Source: Phascolarctobacterium sp. (lineage in GTDB: Bacteria; Bacillota; Negativicutes; Acidaminococcales; Acidaminococcaceae). From it: a DNA stretch of 38,648 nt. Both the position numbers and the translations under genes were made by a program. The stretch spans positions 1 to 38,648 of the forward strand of contig JAFTID010000086.1 in NCBI GenBank assembly GCA_017457085.1, written 5' to 3'. This document shows, piece by piece, positions 1 through 8,331 of this stretch; positions within the stretch are counted from its first letter, which is position 1; every line of letters starts with the position of its first letter. A model generated the notes under the pieces. The model was not told the DNA's origin. It worked only from the letters and a program-made list of their open reading frames with translations, and did not search any database.

Positions 1-39
1 TTGATCCAGTTCGTCTTGAGTAAGTATACCGCGAGCCAT
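1..39 (-). CDS. 5' end of an unidentified gene leaving the window
   Basis: Read on the minus strand, an ATG at 37-39 begins MARGILTQDELDQ and the frame is open to the window edge. It is preceded by a good Shine-Dalgarno (AGGAGGT, complement of 47-53) seven bases upstream. The motif ILTQDELD resembles the N-terminal segment of FliM/FliN-type proteins, but 13 residues are too few to name it. The gene is divergent from the polysaccharide operon. Confidence 0.6.
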   Translation of the reverse strand, partial: MARGILTQDELDQ

Positions 40-63
40 GTCTAAAACCTCCTGTATGAGTTA

Positions 64-92
64 ATGATAACAATGAATGAAAAGTTTTTCAA
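64..92 (-). promoter_or_regulatory. Promoter of the divergent partial gene
   Basis: On the minus strand TTGAAA (complement of 87-92) and TATCAT (complement of 64-69) are separated by exactly 17 bases. This is a good sigma-70-type promoter about 25 bases upstream of the start codon at 39. Confidence 0.5.
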
Positions 93-99
93 AATATTT

Positions 100-245
100 T
101 TGACAGGGGGTTGACGTGTCCAACCTTTAGGGTCCACCTCACATTGTGCCATTGCGAACAAGAGTAAGTCACTTCGGGTAGTTAGTAAAATTAAGGCAAT
201 CTCTGCTACGAAGTGTCTTTACGGGGGGGACAACAGTGCTATAAT
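100..245 (+). promoter_or_regulatory. Leader region of the polysaccharide operon with a stem-loop
   Basis: The 5' region contains TTGACA at 100-105 and TTGACG at 111-116 without a convincing -10 box. It also has a stem-loop: CACTTCG (170-176) pairs with CGAAGTG (209-215), and after a two-base GG bulge TAG (179-181) pairs with CTA (206-208). No T-run follows, so it is not a standard terminator. A second promoter-like pair, TTTACG (218-223) and TATAAT (240-245) with a 16-base spacer, follows it. A long unbroken operon downstream makes a processive-antitermination leader (RfaH/LoaP type) plausible, but this is inference. Confidence 0.45.
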
Positions 246-308
246 TATTTTAAATATAGCTTTAAAACTGAAAAAGTTTGTGAAATTAAATGGGGAGTTA
301 AAGAGGCG

Positions 309-935
309 ATGGGGAATAAACTTGATGCATTTCTAAAAATACTTTTTGATTACACCTTAACAGCGGTTGGTACGGTAGTTATTAGTCCGCTGTTATTTTA
401 TATAGCGTACAGGATTACCAAGGAAGACCATGGACCAATCTTTTTTGCTCACATCAGAATTGGTAAGGACGGTAAACCGTTCCCTTGTTACAAATTCAGA
501 AGTATGGTTGTGAATAACAAAGAGATGTTAGAAAAACATTTGGCAGAAAATCCAGAAGCACGTGCTGAATGGGAGCGTGAGTTTAAATTAAAAAATGACC
601 CAAGGATTACACCTATAGGTCAAGTTTTAAGAAAGTCCAGCTTGGACGAGCTTCCGCAAATTTTTAACGTGCTTAAAGGAGAGATGAGCCTTGTTGGTCC
701 GAGACCTGTTGTGCAGGAAGAGCTTGATAAATATTATGGCGAAGCAGTTAAAGAATACTGCTCTGTTAAACCTGGTATTACAGGACTTTGGCAAGTAAGT
801 GGTCGTAGTGATGTGGATTATCCTGAACGAGTGGCGATGGACGTGGAATATGTACGTACTCGTAACTTATGGAAGGATATCGTGATTTTGTACAAGACAT
901 TTGATGTAGTTTTGAATAAAAAGGGTGCGTATTGA
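309..935 (+). CDS. Initiating undecaprenyl-phosphate sugar-phosphate transferase (WbaP/WcaJ C-terminal type)
   Basis: This enzyme transfers a sugar-1-phosphate from a nucleotide sugar to undecaprenyl phosphate at the inner membrane face, starting repeat-unit assembly. The 208-residue protein has one N-terminal hydrophobic segment (about 12-37). The bacterial sugar-transferase domain follows with the expected motifs: YKFRSM, SLDELPQ, GEMSLVGPRPV and PGITGLWQVSGRS. The length matches short single-domain members, which lack the extra membrane domain of full-length WbaP. The open frame extends upstream to 213, but the ATG at 309 with GGGGAG at 292-297 fits the conserved start of the family. It is the first gene of the operon and overlaps the next start by one base (TGATG). 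The sugar transferred (galactose, glucose or an N-acetyl sugar) cannot be read from sequence. Confidence 0.88.
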   Translation: MGNKLDAFLKILFDYTLTAVGTVVISPLLFYIAYRITKEDHGPIFFAHIRIGKDGKPFPCYKFRSMVVNNKEMLEKHLAENPEARAEWEREFKLKNDPRITPIGQVLRKSSLDELPQIFNVLKGEMSLVGPRPVVQEELDKYYGEAVKEYCSVKPGITGLWQVSGRSDVDYPERVAMDVEYVRTRNLWKDIVILYKTFDVVLNKKGAY

Positions 936-1795
936 TGAAAATACCTGTGAGTATAATCGTTCCTACCTGCAATGCTGGTGAAAGTTTCTACCAATTTGCA
1001 GAGATGATAAAAAAGCAAACTGCAAATATTAAACAGGTATTGATTATTGATTCTTCATCTACTGATCAAACTGTTTCGATAGCCGAAGAATTTGGTTTTG
1101 ATGTTGAAGTCATTGTAAGAAAAAAATTTGGTCATGGTAAAACGCGCCAATACGCTTTAGAAAAAGTAAATACTGAAATAGTTGTATTTTTAACACAGGA
1201 TGCACTATTGGTAGATGAATTTGCTATTGAGAATCTCGTTAAGTATCTAAATGAAGATGAAAAGATATCTGCTGTTTATGGAAGACAGCTTCCGTATCCT
1301 AATACAGGAATTTTAGGAAGTTTTGCTAGGTTATATAACTATCCAGAAATTTCTAAGGTTAATTGTTATGAAGATAAGGATTTTAAAGGAATAAAAACTG
1401 CGTTCCTTTCTGATTCGTTTTCTGCATATAAGAAGTCTTTGCTTTTAGAAATAGGTGGCTTTCCAAAAAATATAAGTTTTGGAGAAGATACTTATGTAGC
1501 TGCTAAATTCTTGATGAAAGGATTTAAAACTGGTTATTGCGCAGATGCGATGGTGTATCACGCGCATGACTACTCATTAAATCAAGAATATGAGCGTAAT
1601 AAAGAGATAGGTAAGTTTCACAAGCAAGAGCATTGGCTTTTGGACACTTTTGGTAAAGCTGAAGGCGAAGGTTTGAAGTTTGTTATTAGTGAAGCAAAGT
1701 ATTTGTTGAAAAATGGTAAGTGGTATATGTTACCAGTTGCCTTTATGCATAATGTTGTTAAGTTTTTTGGGTATAAAGTGGGGTATTGTAAATAA
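935..1795 (+). CDS. Family 2 glycosyltransferase, probable rhamnosyltransferase
   Basis: A GT-A fold transferase of 286 residues opening with VSIIVPTCNAG, the nucleotide-binding strand of GT2 enzymes. Residues around FGHGKTRQYA and VVFLTQDALL are characteristic of rhamnosyltransferase-type GT2 proteins (RfbN/WbbL-like), where TQDA stands at the DxD position. Rhamnosyl transfer also fits the dTDP-rhamnose genes rmlA, rmlC and rmlD just downstream. A TTG three bases earlier is in frame, but the ATG at 935 overlapping the previous stop is the more natural start. It ends in TAATG, overlapping the next gene. It probably acts at the cytoplasmic membrane on the lipid-linked repeat unit. Acceptor and linkage are unknown. 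Confidence 0.82.
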   Translation: MKIPVSIIVPTCNAGESFYQFAEMIKKQTANIKQVLIIDSSSTDQTVSIAEEFGFDVEVIVRKKFGHGKTRQYALEKVNTEIVVFLTQDALLVDEFAIENLVKYLNEDEKISAVYGRQLPYPNTGILGSFARLYNYPEISKVNCYEDKDFKGIKTAFLSDSFSAYKKSLLLEIGGFPKNISFGEDTYVAAKFLMKGFKTGYCADAMVYHAHDYSLNQEYERNKEIGKFHKQEHWLLDTFGKAEGEGLKFVISEAKYLLKNGKWYMLPVAFMHNVVKFFGYKVGYCK

Positions 1796-2502
1796 TGATT
1801 TCTGTATGTATCGCTACATATAATGGAGAGAAATATATTAGAGAACAGATAGAAAGCATTTTGAAAAATATTACGAGTAGTGATGAAGTGATAGTTTCAG
1901 ATGATGGTTCTACAGATAAGACGCTAAAAATTCTTGAAGAATACTGTTTGAAAAATAACAATATTAAAATTTTGAATGGTCCTAAATTAGGTGTAGTAAG
2001 AAATTTCGAGAATGCTATAGAAAATGCTAGTGGTGACATCATATTTTTATCTGACCAAGACGATATATGGATGGAAAATAAAGTTAGTTTTATCAAAGAA
2101 GTTTTTGAAAAAAGTGATTGTTGGTTAGTTGTGCATGATGCAACTTTGATTGATAAAAGAGGAAAAGAAATAGATACTTCGTTCTTTTCGTTAAGAAATT
2201 CAGGTTCTGGATTAGTAAAAAATTTTTATAAAAATTCATATATTGGTTGTTGTATGGCGTTCAAAAAAGAGTTGGTAGGGTTAGTATGTCCATTCCCAGA
2301 AAAAATACCAATGCATGATTGGTGGATTGGTATAGTTTCCGATTTATATTCAAAAACTGTCTTTGTTAATAATAAATTGATTGGTTATAGAAGACATGGC
2401 AGCAATGTTACTGGTCTTAAACATCTATCGTTAAAAAAGATGTTAAAAAATAGAGCATTATTATTTTTTGCTTTAATTCGATACGTATTAAAAATTAGAT
2501 GA
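1795..2502 (+). CDS. Family 2 glycosyltransferase (rhamnosyltransferase-like)
   Basis: A 235-residue GT2 enzyme beginning ISVCIATYNGEKYI, with SDDGSTDKT near residue 40 and SDQDDIWM near residue 87 as the metal and nucleotide site. The SDQDDIW motif is frequent in alpha-L-rhamnosyltransferases of O-antigen and capsule loci. It is translationally coupled to the preceding transferase through a one-base overlap and lies directly before rmlA, which supports dTDP-rhamnose as donor. At 235 residues it is short for the family but has the full catalytic core. Donor assignment is by context only. Confidence 0.8.
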   Translation: MISVCIATYNGEKYIREQIESILKNITSSDEVIVSDDGSTDKTLKILEEYCLKNNNIKILNGPKLGVVRNFENAIENASGDIIFLSDQDDIWMENKVSFIKEVFEKSDCWLVVHDATLIDKRGKEIDTSFFSLRNSGSGLVKNFYKNSYIGCCMAFKKELVGLVCPFPEKIPMHDWWIGIVSDLYSKTVFVNNKLIGYRRHGSNVTGLKHLSLKKMLKNRALLFFALIRYVLKIR

Positions 2503-2524
2503 GTGATTGATATGGAGGTTTAAA

Positions 2525-3409
2525 ATGAAAGGCATTATTCTCGCAGGTGGTAGTGGTACTCGTTTATACCCGTTGACCATGGTAACAAGTAAACAGTTAT
2601 TACCAATTTATGATAAACCGATGATTTATTACCCGTTGTCTGTACTTATGCTGGCTGGTATTCGTGAGATTTTGATTATTTCTACACCACAAGACTTGCC
2701 AAATTTTGAACGACTTTTGGGTGATGGTAGTCGTTATGGTTTGAAGCTTAGTTATAAAATACAGCCGTCTCCAGATGGCTTGGCACAAGCTTTCATTTTG
2801 GGTGAAGAGTTCATCAATGGTGACAGCTGCGCAATGGTACTTGGTGACAACATCTTCTATGGTGCTGGTCTCACCAAACATTTACAACAAGCTGCACAAA
2901 ATGAAAATGGTGCAACTGTATTTGGTTATTATGTAGATGACCCTGAACGTTTTGGTGTTGTAGAGTTTGACGAAAAAGGCAAAGCAATTTCATTAGAAGA
3001 AAAACCTGCAGAACCTAAGAGTAATTATGCTGTGACTGGTTTGTACTTCTATGACAATTGTGTTTGTGAATATGCTAAAAGTTTGAAGCCTTCTGCTCGT
3101 GGTGAGCTTGAAATTACTGATTTGAATAAGATTTATCTTGAACAAGATGATTTAAGAGTAGTAACTCTTGGACGTGGTTACGCATGGCTTGATACCGGTA
3201 CTGTTGATAGTTTGAATGAAGCTGCCGAATTTGTGAAAGCAGTACAAAACAGAGCTGGTATTCCGGTTTCAGTGTTAGAAGAAATTGCCTTCAACAATGG
3301 TTGGATTAATAGAGAAGAACTTATAGAAAGTGCAAAAGCTTATGGCAAAGCACCTTATGGTCAATATCTGCAAAAGGTTGCAGATGGAAAGATTATGAAA
3401 GAATACTGA
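2525..3409 (+). CDS. rmlA: Glucose-1-phosphate thymidylyltransferase
   Basis: This enzyme makes dTDP-glucose from dTTP and glucose-1-phosphate, the first step to dTDP-rhamnose and dTDP-amino sugars. The protein (294 residues) starts [18 protein letters not shown], the signature loop of the family, followed by [17 protein letters not shown], and has [13 protein letters not shown] and GYAWLDTGT as expected. Family length is about 290. The frame is open from 2507 (TTG), but the ATG at 2525 has GGAGG at 2514-2518 and begins exactly at the conserved N-terminus. It is followed by rmlC and rmlD. The fourth gene of the pathway, rmlB, sits 13 kb downstream at the other end of the operon. Confidence 0.96.
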   Translation: MKGIILAGGSGTRLYPLTMVTSKQLLPIYDKPMIYYPLSVLMLAGIREILIISTPQDLPNFERLLGDGSRYGLKLSYKIQPSPDGLAQAFILGEEFINGDSCAMVLGDNIFYGAGLTKHLQQAAQNENGATVFGYYVDDPERFGVVEFDEKGKAISLEEKPAEPKSNYAVTGLYFYDNCVCEYAKSLKPSARGELEITDLNKIYLEQDDLRVVTLGRGYAWLDTGTVDSLNEAAEFVKAVQNRAGIPVSVLEEIAFNNGWINREELIESAKAYGKAPYGQYLQKVADGKIMKEY

Positions 3410-3423
3410 GAAGAGGTAATAAA

Positions 3424-3969
3424 ATGAAACTTACTAAGACAAAACTGGAAGGTGTTGTAATTTTAGAGCCACAAGTATTTGGAGACCATAGAGGCTTTTT
3501 TATGGAAAGCTGGAGTAAGCAAAAGTTAGAAGAGTTGGGCTTACATTATGATTTCGTACAAGACAACCATTCTAAAAGCACAGTAAAAGGAACTTTGCGT
3601 GGTATTCATTTTCAAAAAGGTGATGAAGCACAAGCAAAGCTTGTTCGTTGCGTAAAAGGTGCAGTGCTAGATGTTGCTGTAGATTTAAGGCATGATAGCC
3701 CTACCTATAAACAATGGGTAGCAGTGGAACTTAGTGAAGAAAATAAAAAGCAGCTATTAATTCCACGTGGATTTGGACATGGATTTGTAACCTTGACCGA
3801 TGATGTGGAGTTCCTATACAAAGCGGATAACTACTACGCTCCAGAAGCCGAAGGTGGCATTCGTTGGAACGACCCTGAAATTGGTGTTGAGTGGGGAGTA
3901 AAGAATCCTATACTTTCTCAAAAGGATGAGAAGAATCCATTGTTAGAGGAAGTTGAACCTATATATTAA
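3424..3969 (+). CDS. rmlC: dTDP-4-dehydrorhamnose 3,5-epimerase
   Basis: Epimerises dTDP-4-keto-6-deoxyglucose at C3 and C5, the third step of dTDP-L-rhamnose synthesis. The 181-residue cupin has the family hallmarks FGDHRGFFMESW, QDNHSKSTVKGTLRGIHFQ (His of the HFQ motif is the catalytic base) and PRGFGHGFVTL. Length matches characterised RmlC. The ATG at 3424 follows AGAGG, 14 bases after rmlA. The rmlD frame is open from the final base of this gene, but its start is better placed at 4053. Confidence 0.96.
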   Translation: MKLTKTKLEGVVILEPQVFGDHRGFFMESWSKQKLEELGLHYDFVQDNHSKSTVKGTLRGIHFQKGDEAQAKLVRCVKGAVLDVAVDLRHDSPTYKQWVAVELSEENKKQLLIPRGFGHGFVTLTDDVEFLYKADNYYAPEAEGGIRWNDPEIGVEWGVKNPILSQKDEKNPLLEEVEPIY

Positions 3970-4052
3970 TGAAGAAAAAATTAAGTCGCAGTATTGTAAA
4001 GGTTTCAAGTGGAACAATTTACAGACTGTGGTTTGTGGTATTGAGGTTATAT

Positions 4053-4898
4053 ATGAAAGTTTTAGTTACCGGTGTTGGTGGTCAACTGGGTTATGACGTA
4101 ATTAAAGAACTTGAAAAACGAAACATAGATTATATTGGCGCTGATAGGGCAGAATTTGATATTACAGATTTTGATGCAGCACATAAATTTATAACTGATT
4201 ATATGCCTGATGCTGTTATACACTGCAGTGCTTATACGGCAGTAGATAAAGCAGAGGACGAACCAGAACTTTGTCATTTAGTAAACGCAGTTGGTACTGA
4301 AAACATTGCCAAAGTTTGTAAAGAGATAGACTCTAAAATGATTTATATCAGTACTGACTATGTGTTTGATGGTACTAAAGATGGTTATTATGAAGTTTAT
4401 GATATCCCTAATCCTATAAATGTTTATGGTAAAACAAAACTTGAAGGCGAGAAAGCTGTACAAGAAATTTTAGAAAAGTATTTTATTGTACGTATTTCTT
4501 GGGTATTTGGGTTTAACGGTAATAATTTTGTTAAGACAATGCTTCGTTTAGGTAAGGAACGAAGCGAATTAAATGTTGTAGCTGATCAAATTGGTAGTCC
4601 TACTTATACTGCTGACCTTGCTCTTCTTTTAGTAGATATGATTCAAACTGAAAAGTATGGTATTTATCATGCTACTAATGAAGGTGAATGTTCATGGGCG
4701 GAGTTTGCTGAAGAGATTTTTAGAGTTGCTGGTATGAAAGTTAAGGTTAATCATATTAAAGCTGCGGAATATCCTTCGAAGGCAAAGAGGCCGATGAATA
4801 GTAGAATGAGTAAGATAATGTTAGATAAAAAACATTTTAAGAGATTGCCTGATTGGGATTTTTCGATATTTAAATATATATGGGATAAGGATAAGTGA
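4053..4898 (+). CDS. rmlD: dTDP-4-dehydrorhamnose reductase
   Basis: An NAD(P)H-dependent short-chain reductase for the last step of dTDP-L-rhamnose synthesis. The 281-residue protein starts MKVLVTGVGGQLGYDVI, giving the Rossmann GxxGxxG motif, and has the STDYVFDG block and the YGKTKLEGE catalytic Tyr/Lys motif. The frame is open upstream to 3969, adding 28 residues that do not fit the family. The ATG at 4053 with TTGAGGT at 4041-4047 is the better start and leaves an 83-base gap after rmlC. A GT2 gene follows with almost no gap. Confidence 0.94.
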   Translation: MKVLVTGVGGQLGYDVIKELEKRNIDYIGADRAEFDITDFDAAHKFITDYMPDAVIHCSAYTAVDKAEDEPELCHLVNAVGTENIAKVCKEIDSKMIYISTDYVFDGTKDGYYEVYDIPNPINVYGKTKLEGEKAVQEILEKYFIVRISWVFGFNGNNFVKTMLRLGKERSELNVVADQIGSPTYTADLALLLVDMIQTEKYGIYHATNEGECSWAEFAEEIFRVAGMKVKVNHIKAAEYPSKAKRPMNSRMSKIMLDKKHFKRLPDWDFSIFKYIWDKDK

Positions 4899-4900
4899 AT

Positions 4901-5746
4901 ATGAAAAGCAAGGATGTATTGGTAAGTATTGTAGTACCGATTTTTAATGATGAAAAATACATAAAAGAGTGTGTTGAGTCAATTTTAAGACAGTCATATA
5001 AAAATATTGAAGTATTATTAATTAATGATGGGAGTACTGATTCAAGTGGTGAAGTTTGTGAAAGGTTATCCAAAATAGATAATAGAATTGTAGTTTATCA
5101 TAACGATAATAAAGGATTAAGTTATTCAAGAAATTTTGGAATAAATAATTGTAGAGGAAAGTATATCTTGCCCGTAGATAGTGATGATTATATTTATAAC
5201 ACATATGTAGAGAAAGCGGTTGAGGTACTTGAAGCTAATGATAATATCGGAATTGTTTATTGTAAGGCAGAATATTTTGGGGAACGAAAAGGGTTATGGG
5301 AACTTCCAGATTTCACAATTGGTGAAATGTTGGTTCGTAATGTTATATTTGCTACAGCAATGTTTAGAAAAGATGATTGGGAAAGAGTTGGTGGTTATTC
5401 TTTAGAAATGAATAAAGGTTTAGAAGATTATGATTTTTGGTTGTCTATAATTGAATTATCAAGAGAAGTGTTTAGAATACCTGAAGTTCTGTTTAAGTAT
5501 CGTATAAAAAAACAGTCTATGATTAAACGTTTAGCAAGCAAAAAAGATGACTTATATGAAATGTATACTATATTGTATGGCAGACATAAAAAATTGTATT
5601 CAGATAACCAAGAAATATTTTTTAAGACAGTAATTAAAAAGTATATAGATAGGGAACATCTTTTAAATAGTATAAAAAATAGAATCCCATTTTATAATAA
5701 AATTACTAGTTTTTCCAAGGTTAGGTTATTTCTAAAAAAGTTATAA
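4901..5746 (+). CDS. Family 2 glycosyltransferase
   Basis: A 281-residue GT2 enzyme with LVSIVVPIFNDEKYI at the N-terminus, NDGSTDSSGE near residue 42, and VDSDDYIYN as the DxD-type metal site. Around residue 160-175 comes GLEDYDFWL, the ED motif that carries the catalytic base in GT2 enzymes. It probably adds one sugar to the lipid-linked repeat unit on the cytoplasmic side. A GTG at 4895 is in frame, but the ATG at 4901 preceded by AAGG at 4887-4890 is preferred. Donor sugar cannot be deduced. It lies between the rhamnose genes and the polymerase. Confidence 0.85.
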   Translation: MKSKDVLVSIVVPIFNDEKYIKECVESILRQSYKNIEVLLINDGSTDSSGEVCERLSKIDNRIVVYHNDNKGLSYSRNFGINNCRGKYILPVDSDDYIYNTYVEKAVEVLEANDNIGIVYCKAEYFGERKGLWELPDFTIGEMLVRNVIFATAMFRKDDWERVGGYSLEMNKGLEDYDFWLSIIELSREVFRIPEVLFKYRIKKQSMIKRLASKKDDLYEMYTILYGRHKKLYSDNQEIFFKTVIKKYIDREHLLNSIKNRIPFYNKITSFSKVRLFLKKL

Positions 5747-5758
5747 AAGGAAATTTTT

Positions 5759-7327
5759 ATGAGTATGTTAAAGATTGAAATAAAAAATATTATATTCTTT
5801 TTTATGAGTCTGTCATTAATATTTAATATGACTCCTTTTGATTTTGGGCCTATTTCTGGATTGATGCATCGGCAACTGTTGTTTTTTTGGTTTATTATCG
5901 GTTTAGTTTATACATGCTTTATTTATAAAAATGAACCTTGTTTTTTTAGATATAAAAAGTATTTAAGAATCTATTTATTAATTTTTGCTGTTTGTTTAAT
6001 AGTTTCTTCGTTTTTAGGATTTGTAAAATTTCCTTACTATAGTTGTGTTTTTACTGGGGAGTCATCTTATGTTAATAAGATGGTTAGTGCTTTTAGTTTT
6101 TTGGGGATATCAATAGATTCTACTGATAGTAAAGTTTTATATATGATTTTAAGACAAGTGAAAATAATTTTCTCTGATGTGCTATATGCTTTTGGTTTTT
6201 CATATATAATTTTTTGTTGGTATAAAGACGATTGGTACTTAGGATATAAAGTTTTTTTATATGGTGTAATAGCATCTAGTATTTTGGTAGGTGTTTATAG
6301 TAGTGTAGAAATATTATTTTTAGCAGGAAATAATGATGCTAAAAATATTCTAGTTAATATTAATCCTTATATACATACTATTAATAATGTTACACCTGTG
6401 TTATGGTTCAATCAATTGCGTTCCGTATTTAAAGAACCATCTAATTTTGGAAATTATATTGCATATTCATTACCAATGTTATGGTATCTATATTATAAGG
6501 GAAAAAATATCAAGCTTTCTATTTTAACAATATTATATATTACTTATTTTACAGTATTAGTTTTTTTGACTAGAGCACGTACTGCAAACGCAATCTTTTA
6601 CTTTATGGTTATATTATTAGTATTTGGTACGTTATTTTATTTTAGAGATTTAAATAGCTTTAAAAAAGTGGGAGTTGTTATTCTCGCCAGTCTAATTGCT
6701 TTTTCATTAGCAGTTAGTTTTGTCGATGAGCATATGAGTGCATCTAGATTTAATACCTTAAAAACTCAAATAAGCAAAACTCAAATAAGCAATGATACAA
6801 ATACCATAGAATCTACTTCAGTGTCTGAAAGATATATAGAGGATAATTTGTTATCATTAACTTCAGCAAATAAAAGAAGTAATATTCCTAGATATGCTTA
6901 TTTGACATCTAGTTTTCAAGTAGGACTGGATAATTTTTGGTTTGGTACTGGTCGTGGATTACAAACAATGTATGTTCTGGATAAAATGACTCAATCTGAA
7001 CGTGATTTTCATGAGATTAAAAGAATTGAAAATAGCATTAAAAAGTATGGTATTTTTGCAGCTAATATTGACGCAATGAATGAATATGTATCTAGATTTT
7101 GCCAAACAGGTTTTATTGGTTTAATAATTTTTTTGTTGCCTTTTATATATGTGATTCATCAGCTTTTGAAGTTGATTAATATAAGAGATGAATATGCCTA
7201 TGAGTATTCATTTATTTTATTGATGTTATTGTCAGCAATGGTTGCAGGAATGAATGGTAGTGTGTTTTTAAATTATAGTTTGTGGTTAATTTTAGGAATT
7301 GCTTATGCTGCTATAAAATCTGTTTAG
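5759..7327 (+). CDS. O-antigen/exopolysaccharide polymerase, Wzy-like membrane protein
   Basis: A 522-residue polytopic membrane protein with roughly 10-12 hydrophobic segments and a long hydrophilic loop between about residues 325 and 400. It matches the O-antigen polymerase/ligase superfamily in layout. FKEPSNFGNYIAYSLPMLW and WFGTGRGLQ are the type of motif seen in the Wzy_C/PST_Wzy group. Its position among glycosyltransferases and just before a flippase supports a role as polymerase of the repeat unit at the periplasmic face. A 15-bp direct repeat (6761-6790) gives the residues KTQIS twice in the soluble loop. Sequence conservation in Wzy is weak, so topology and context carry the call. 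A capsule-specific ligase is the alternative. Confidence 0.75.
   Translation: MSMLKIEIKNIIFFFMSLSLIFNMTPFDFGPISGLMHRQLLFFWFIIGLVYTCFIYKNEPCFFRYKKYLRIYLLIFAVCLIVSSFLGFVKFPYYSCVFTGESSYVNKMVSAFSFLGISIDSTDSKVLYMILRQVKIIFSDVLYAFGFSYIIFCWYKDDWYLGYKVFLYGVIASSILVGVYSSVEILFLAGNNDAKNILVNINPYIHTINNVTPVLWFNQLRSVFKEPSNFGNYIAYSLPMLWYLYYKGKNIKLSILTILYITYFTVLVFLTRARTANAIFYFMVILLVFGTLFYFRDLNSFKKVGVVILASLIAFSLAVSFVDEHMSASRFNTLKTQISKTQISNDTNTIESTSVSERYIEDNLLSLTSANKRSNIPRYAYLTSSFQVGLDNFWFGTGRGLQTMYVLDKMTQSERDFHEIKRIENSIKKYGIFAANIDAMNEYVSRFCQTGFIGLIIFLLPFIYVIHQLLKLINIRDEYAYEYSFILLMLLSAMVAGMNGSVFLNYSLWLILGIAYAAIKSV
6761..6790 (+). repeat. 15-bp tandem direct repeat inside the polymerase gene
   Basis: Two perfect copies of AAAACTCAAATAAGC stand head to tail at 6761-6775 and 6776-6790. 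They keep the frame and duplicate five residues (KTQIS) in a predicted hydrophilic loop. Confidence 0.9.
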
Positions 7328-7341
7328 TAAAGAGGTGTGCT

Positions 7342-8331
7342 TTGAGTAAAATGGGAAATATATTAGTTAGCATAGTATGTATAACATATAATCATGCGAG
7401 TTATATAAGAAAAACATTAGATAGTTTTTTAGCACAAAAGACTAGTTTTGATTATGAGATAATAATTCATGATGACGCATCAACAGATGGAACAACAGAT
7501 ATTATAGAAGAGTACGTTCAAAAGTATCCCGAAATAATTATTCCTATATTTCAAACAGAAAATCAGTATAGCAAAGGAATTCCGATTACTAGTAATGTTG
7601 TCATTAGACATACAAGAGGGAAATACATAGCATTTTGTGAAGGTGATGATTTTTGGATTGATGAAAATAAACTTGAGAAACAGGTACAATTTTTAGAATG
7701 CAATTTAGAATATATTGCTTGTGTACATAGGTACATAGTTGTTGACGAACATGATACTGAGATTGATTTAGTGACATTCGGGTATTATGAAAAATGTGGT
7801 AGATATACATTAAGTGATTTTAAAAGTGTAGAACTACCTAGTCAATTGGCAAGTTTAGTATTTAGAAATGTAGTAGAGAATAATGAAAAATTTTTATTGA
7901 AGAGATTGTTTGATAATACTTGTATTCAAGGAGATATGAAGTGGTTTTTATATCTTTTGAGATTGGGAGATATTTATAGAATGGAAGACGTTATGTCTGC
8001 ATATCGATTTGTAGAAAAGTTAGGGAGTAATTCATATACAAGTAGACAATTAGGTAGAAAGCTAGGATGGAAAAAGTTTAAAGATTTGTGTGTATTAGAA
8101 AAAGTGTATAACGAGTTGTTTAAGTATGACTTAGATTTAAAGATTAGGAAGAGATTAATGGGAACAGAAGTTGTGATTGATTTTTTGAAACAACCAAGTT
8201 GCAAGGGTTTAGGAAGAGTTTTATATGTTTGTTTTACTAATAATGTTGACTACCTAAATTTAACTAAAAGAATTTTAAAAAAGATATTACCATCTTGTAA
8301 TATTAAAATTGGATTAAAACATGAAATATAG
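7342..8331 (+). CDS. Family 2 glycosyltransferase
   Basis: A GT2 enzyme of about 329 residues: LVSIVCITYNHASYIRKTL, HDDASTDGTTDI and CEGDDFWIDENKLEKQ are the nucleotide and metal-binding motifs. The open frame starts at 7282 inside the polymerase gene, but AGAGGTG (7331-7337) points to a TTG start at 7342, with an in-frame ATG at 7351 as alternative. The start choice changes the protein by only three residues. It overlaps the flippase gene by 11 bases. Substrate unknown. Confidence 0.82.
   Translation: MSKMGNILVSIVCITYNHASYIRKTLDSFLAQKTSFDYEIIIHDDASTDGTTDIIEEYVQKYPEIIIPIFQTENQYSKGIPITSNVVIRHTRGKYIAFCEGDDFWIDENKLEKQVQFLECNLEYIACVHRYIVVDEHDTEIDLVTFGYYEKCGRYTLSDFKSVELPSQLASLVFRNVVENNEKFLLKRLFDNTCIQGDMKWFLYLLRLGDIYRMEDVMSAYRFVEKLGSNSYTSRQLGRKLGWKKFKDLCVLEKVYNELFKYDLDLKIRKRLMGTEVVIDFLKQPSCKGLGRVLYVCFTNNVDYLNLTKRILKKILPSCNIKIGLKHEI

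Noticed and set aside
213-308. Extension of the first transferase to a start at 213
   Set aside because: The extra 32 residues run through the leader hairpin and the TATAAT box, and do not fit the family start; ATG 309 has a better SD.
3969-4052. Longer rmlD frame starting at 3969
   Set aside because: It adds 28 residues before the Rossmann motif, with no SD; ATG 4053 with TTGAGGT starts at the conserved residue.
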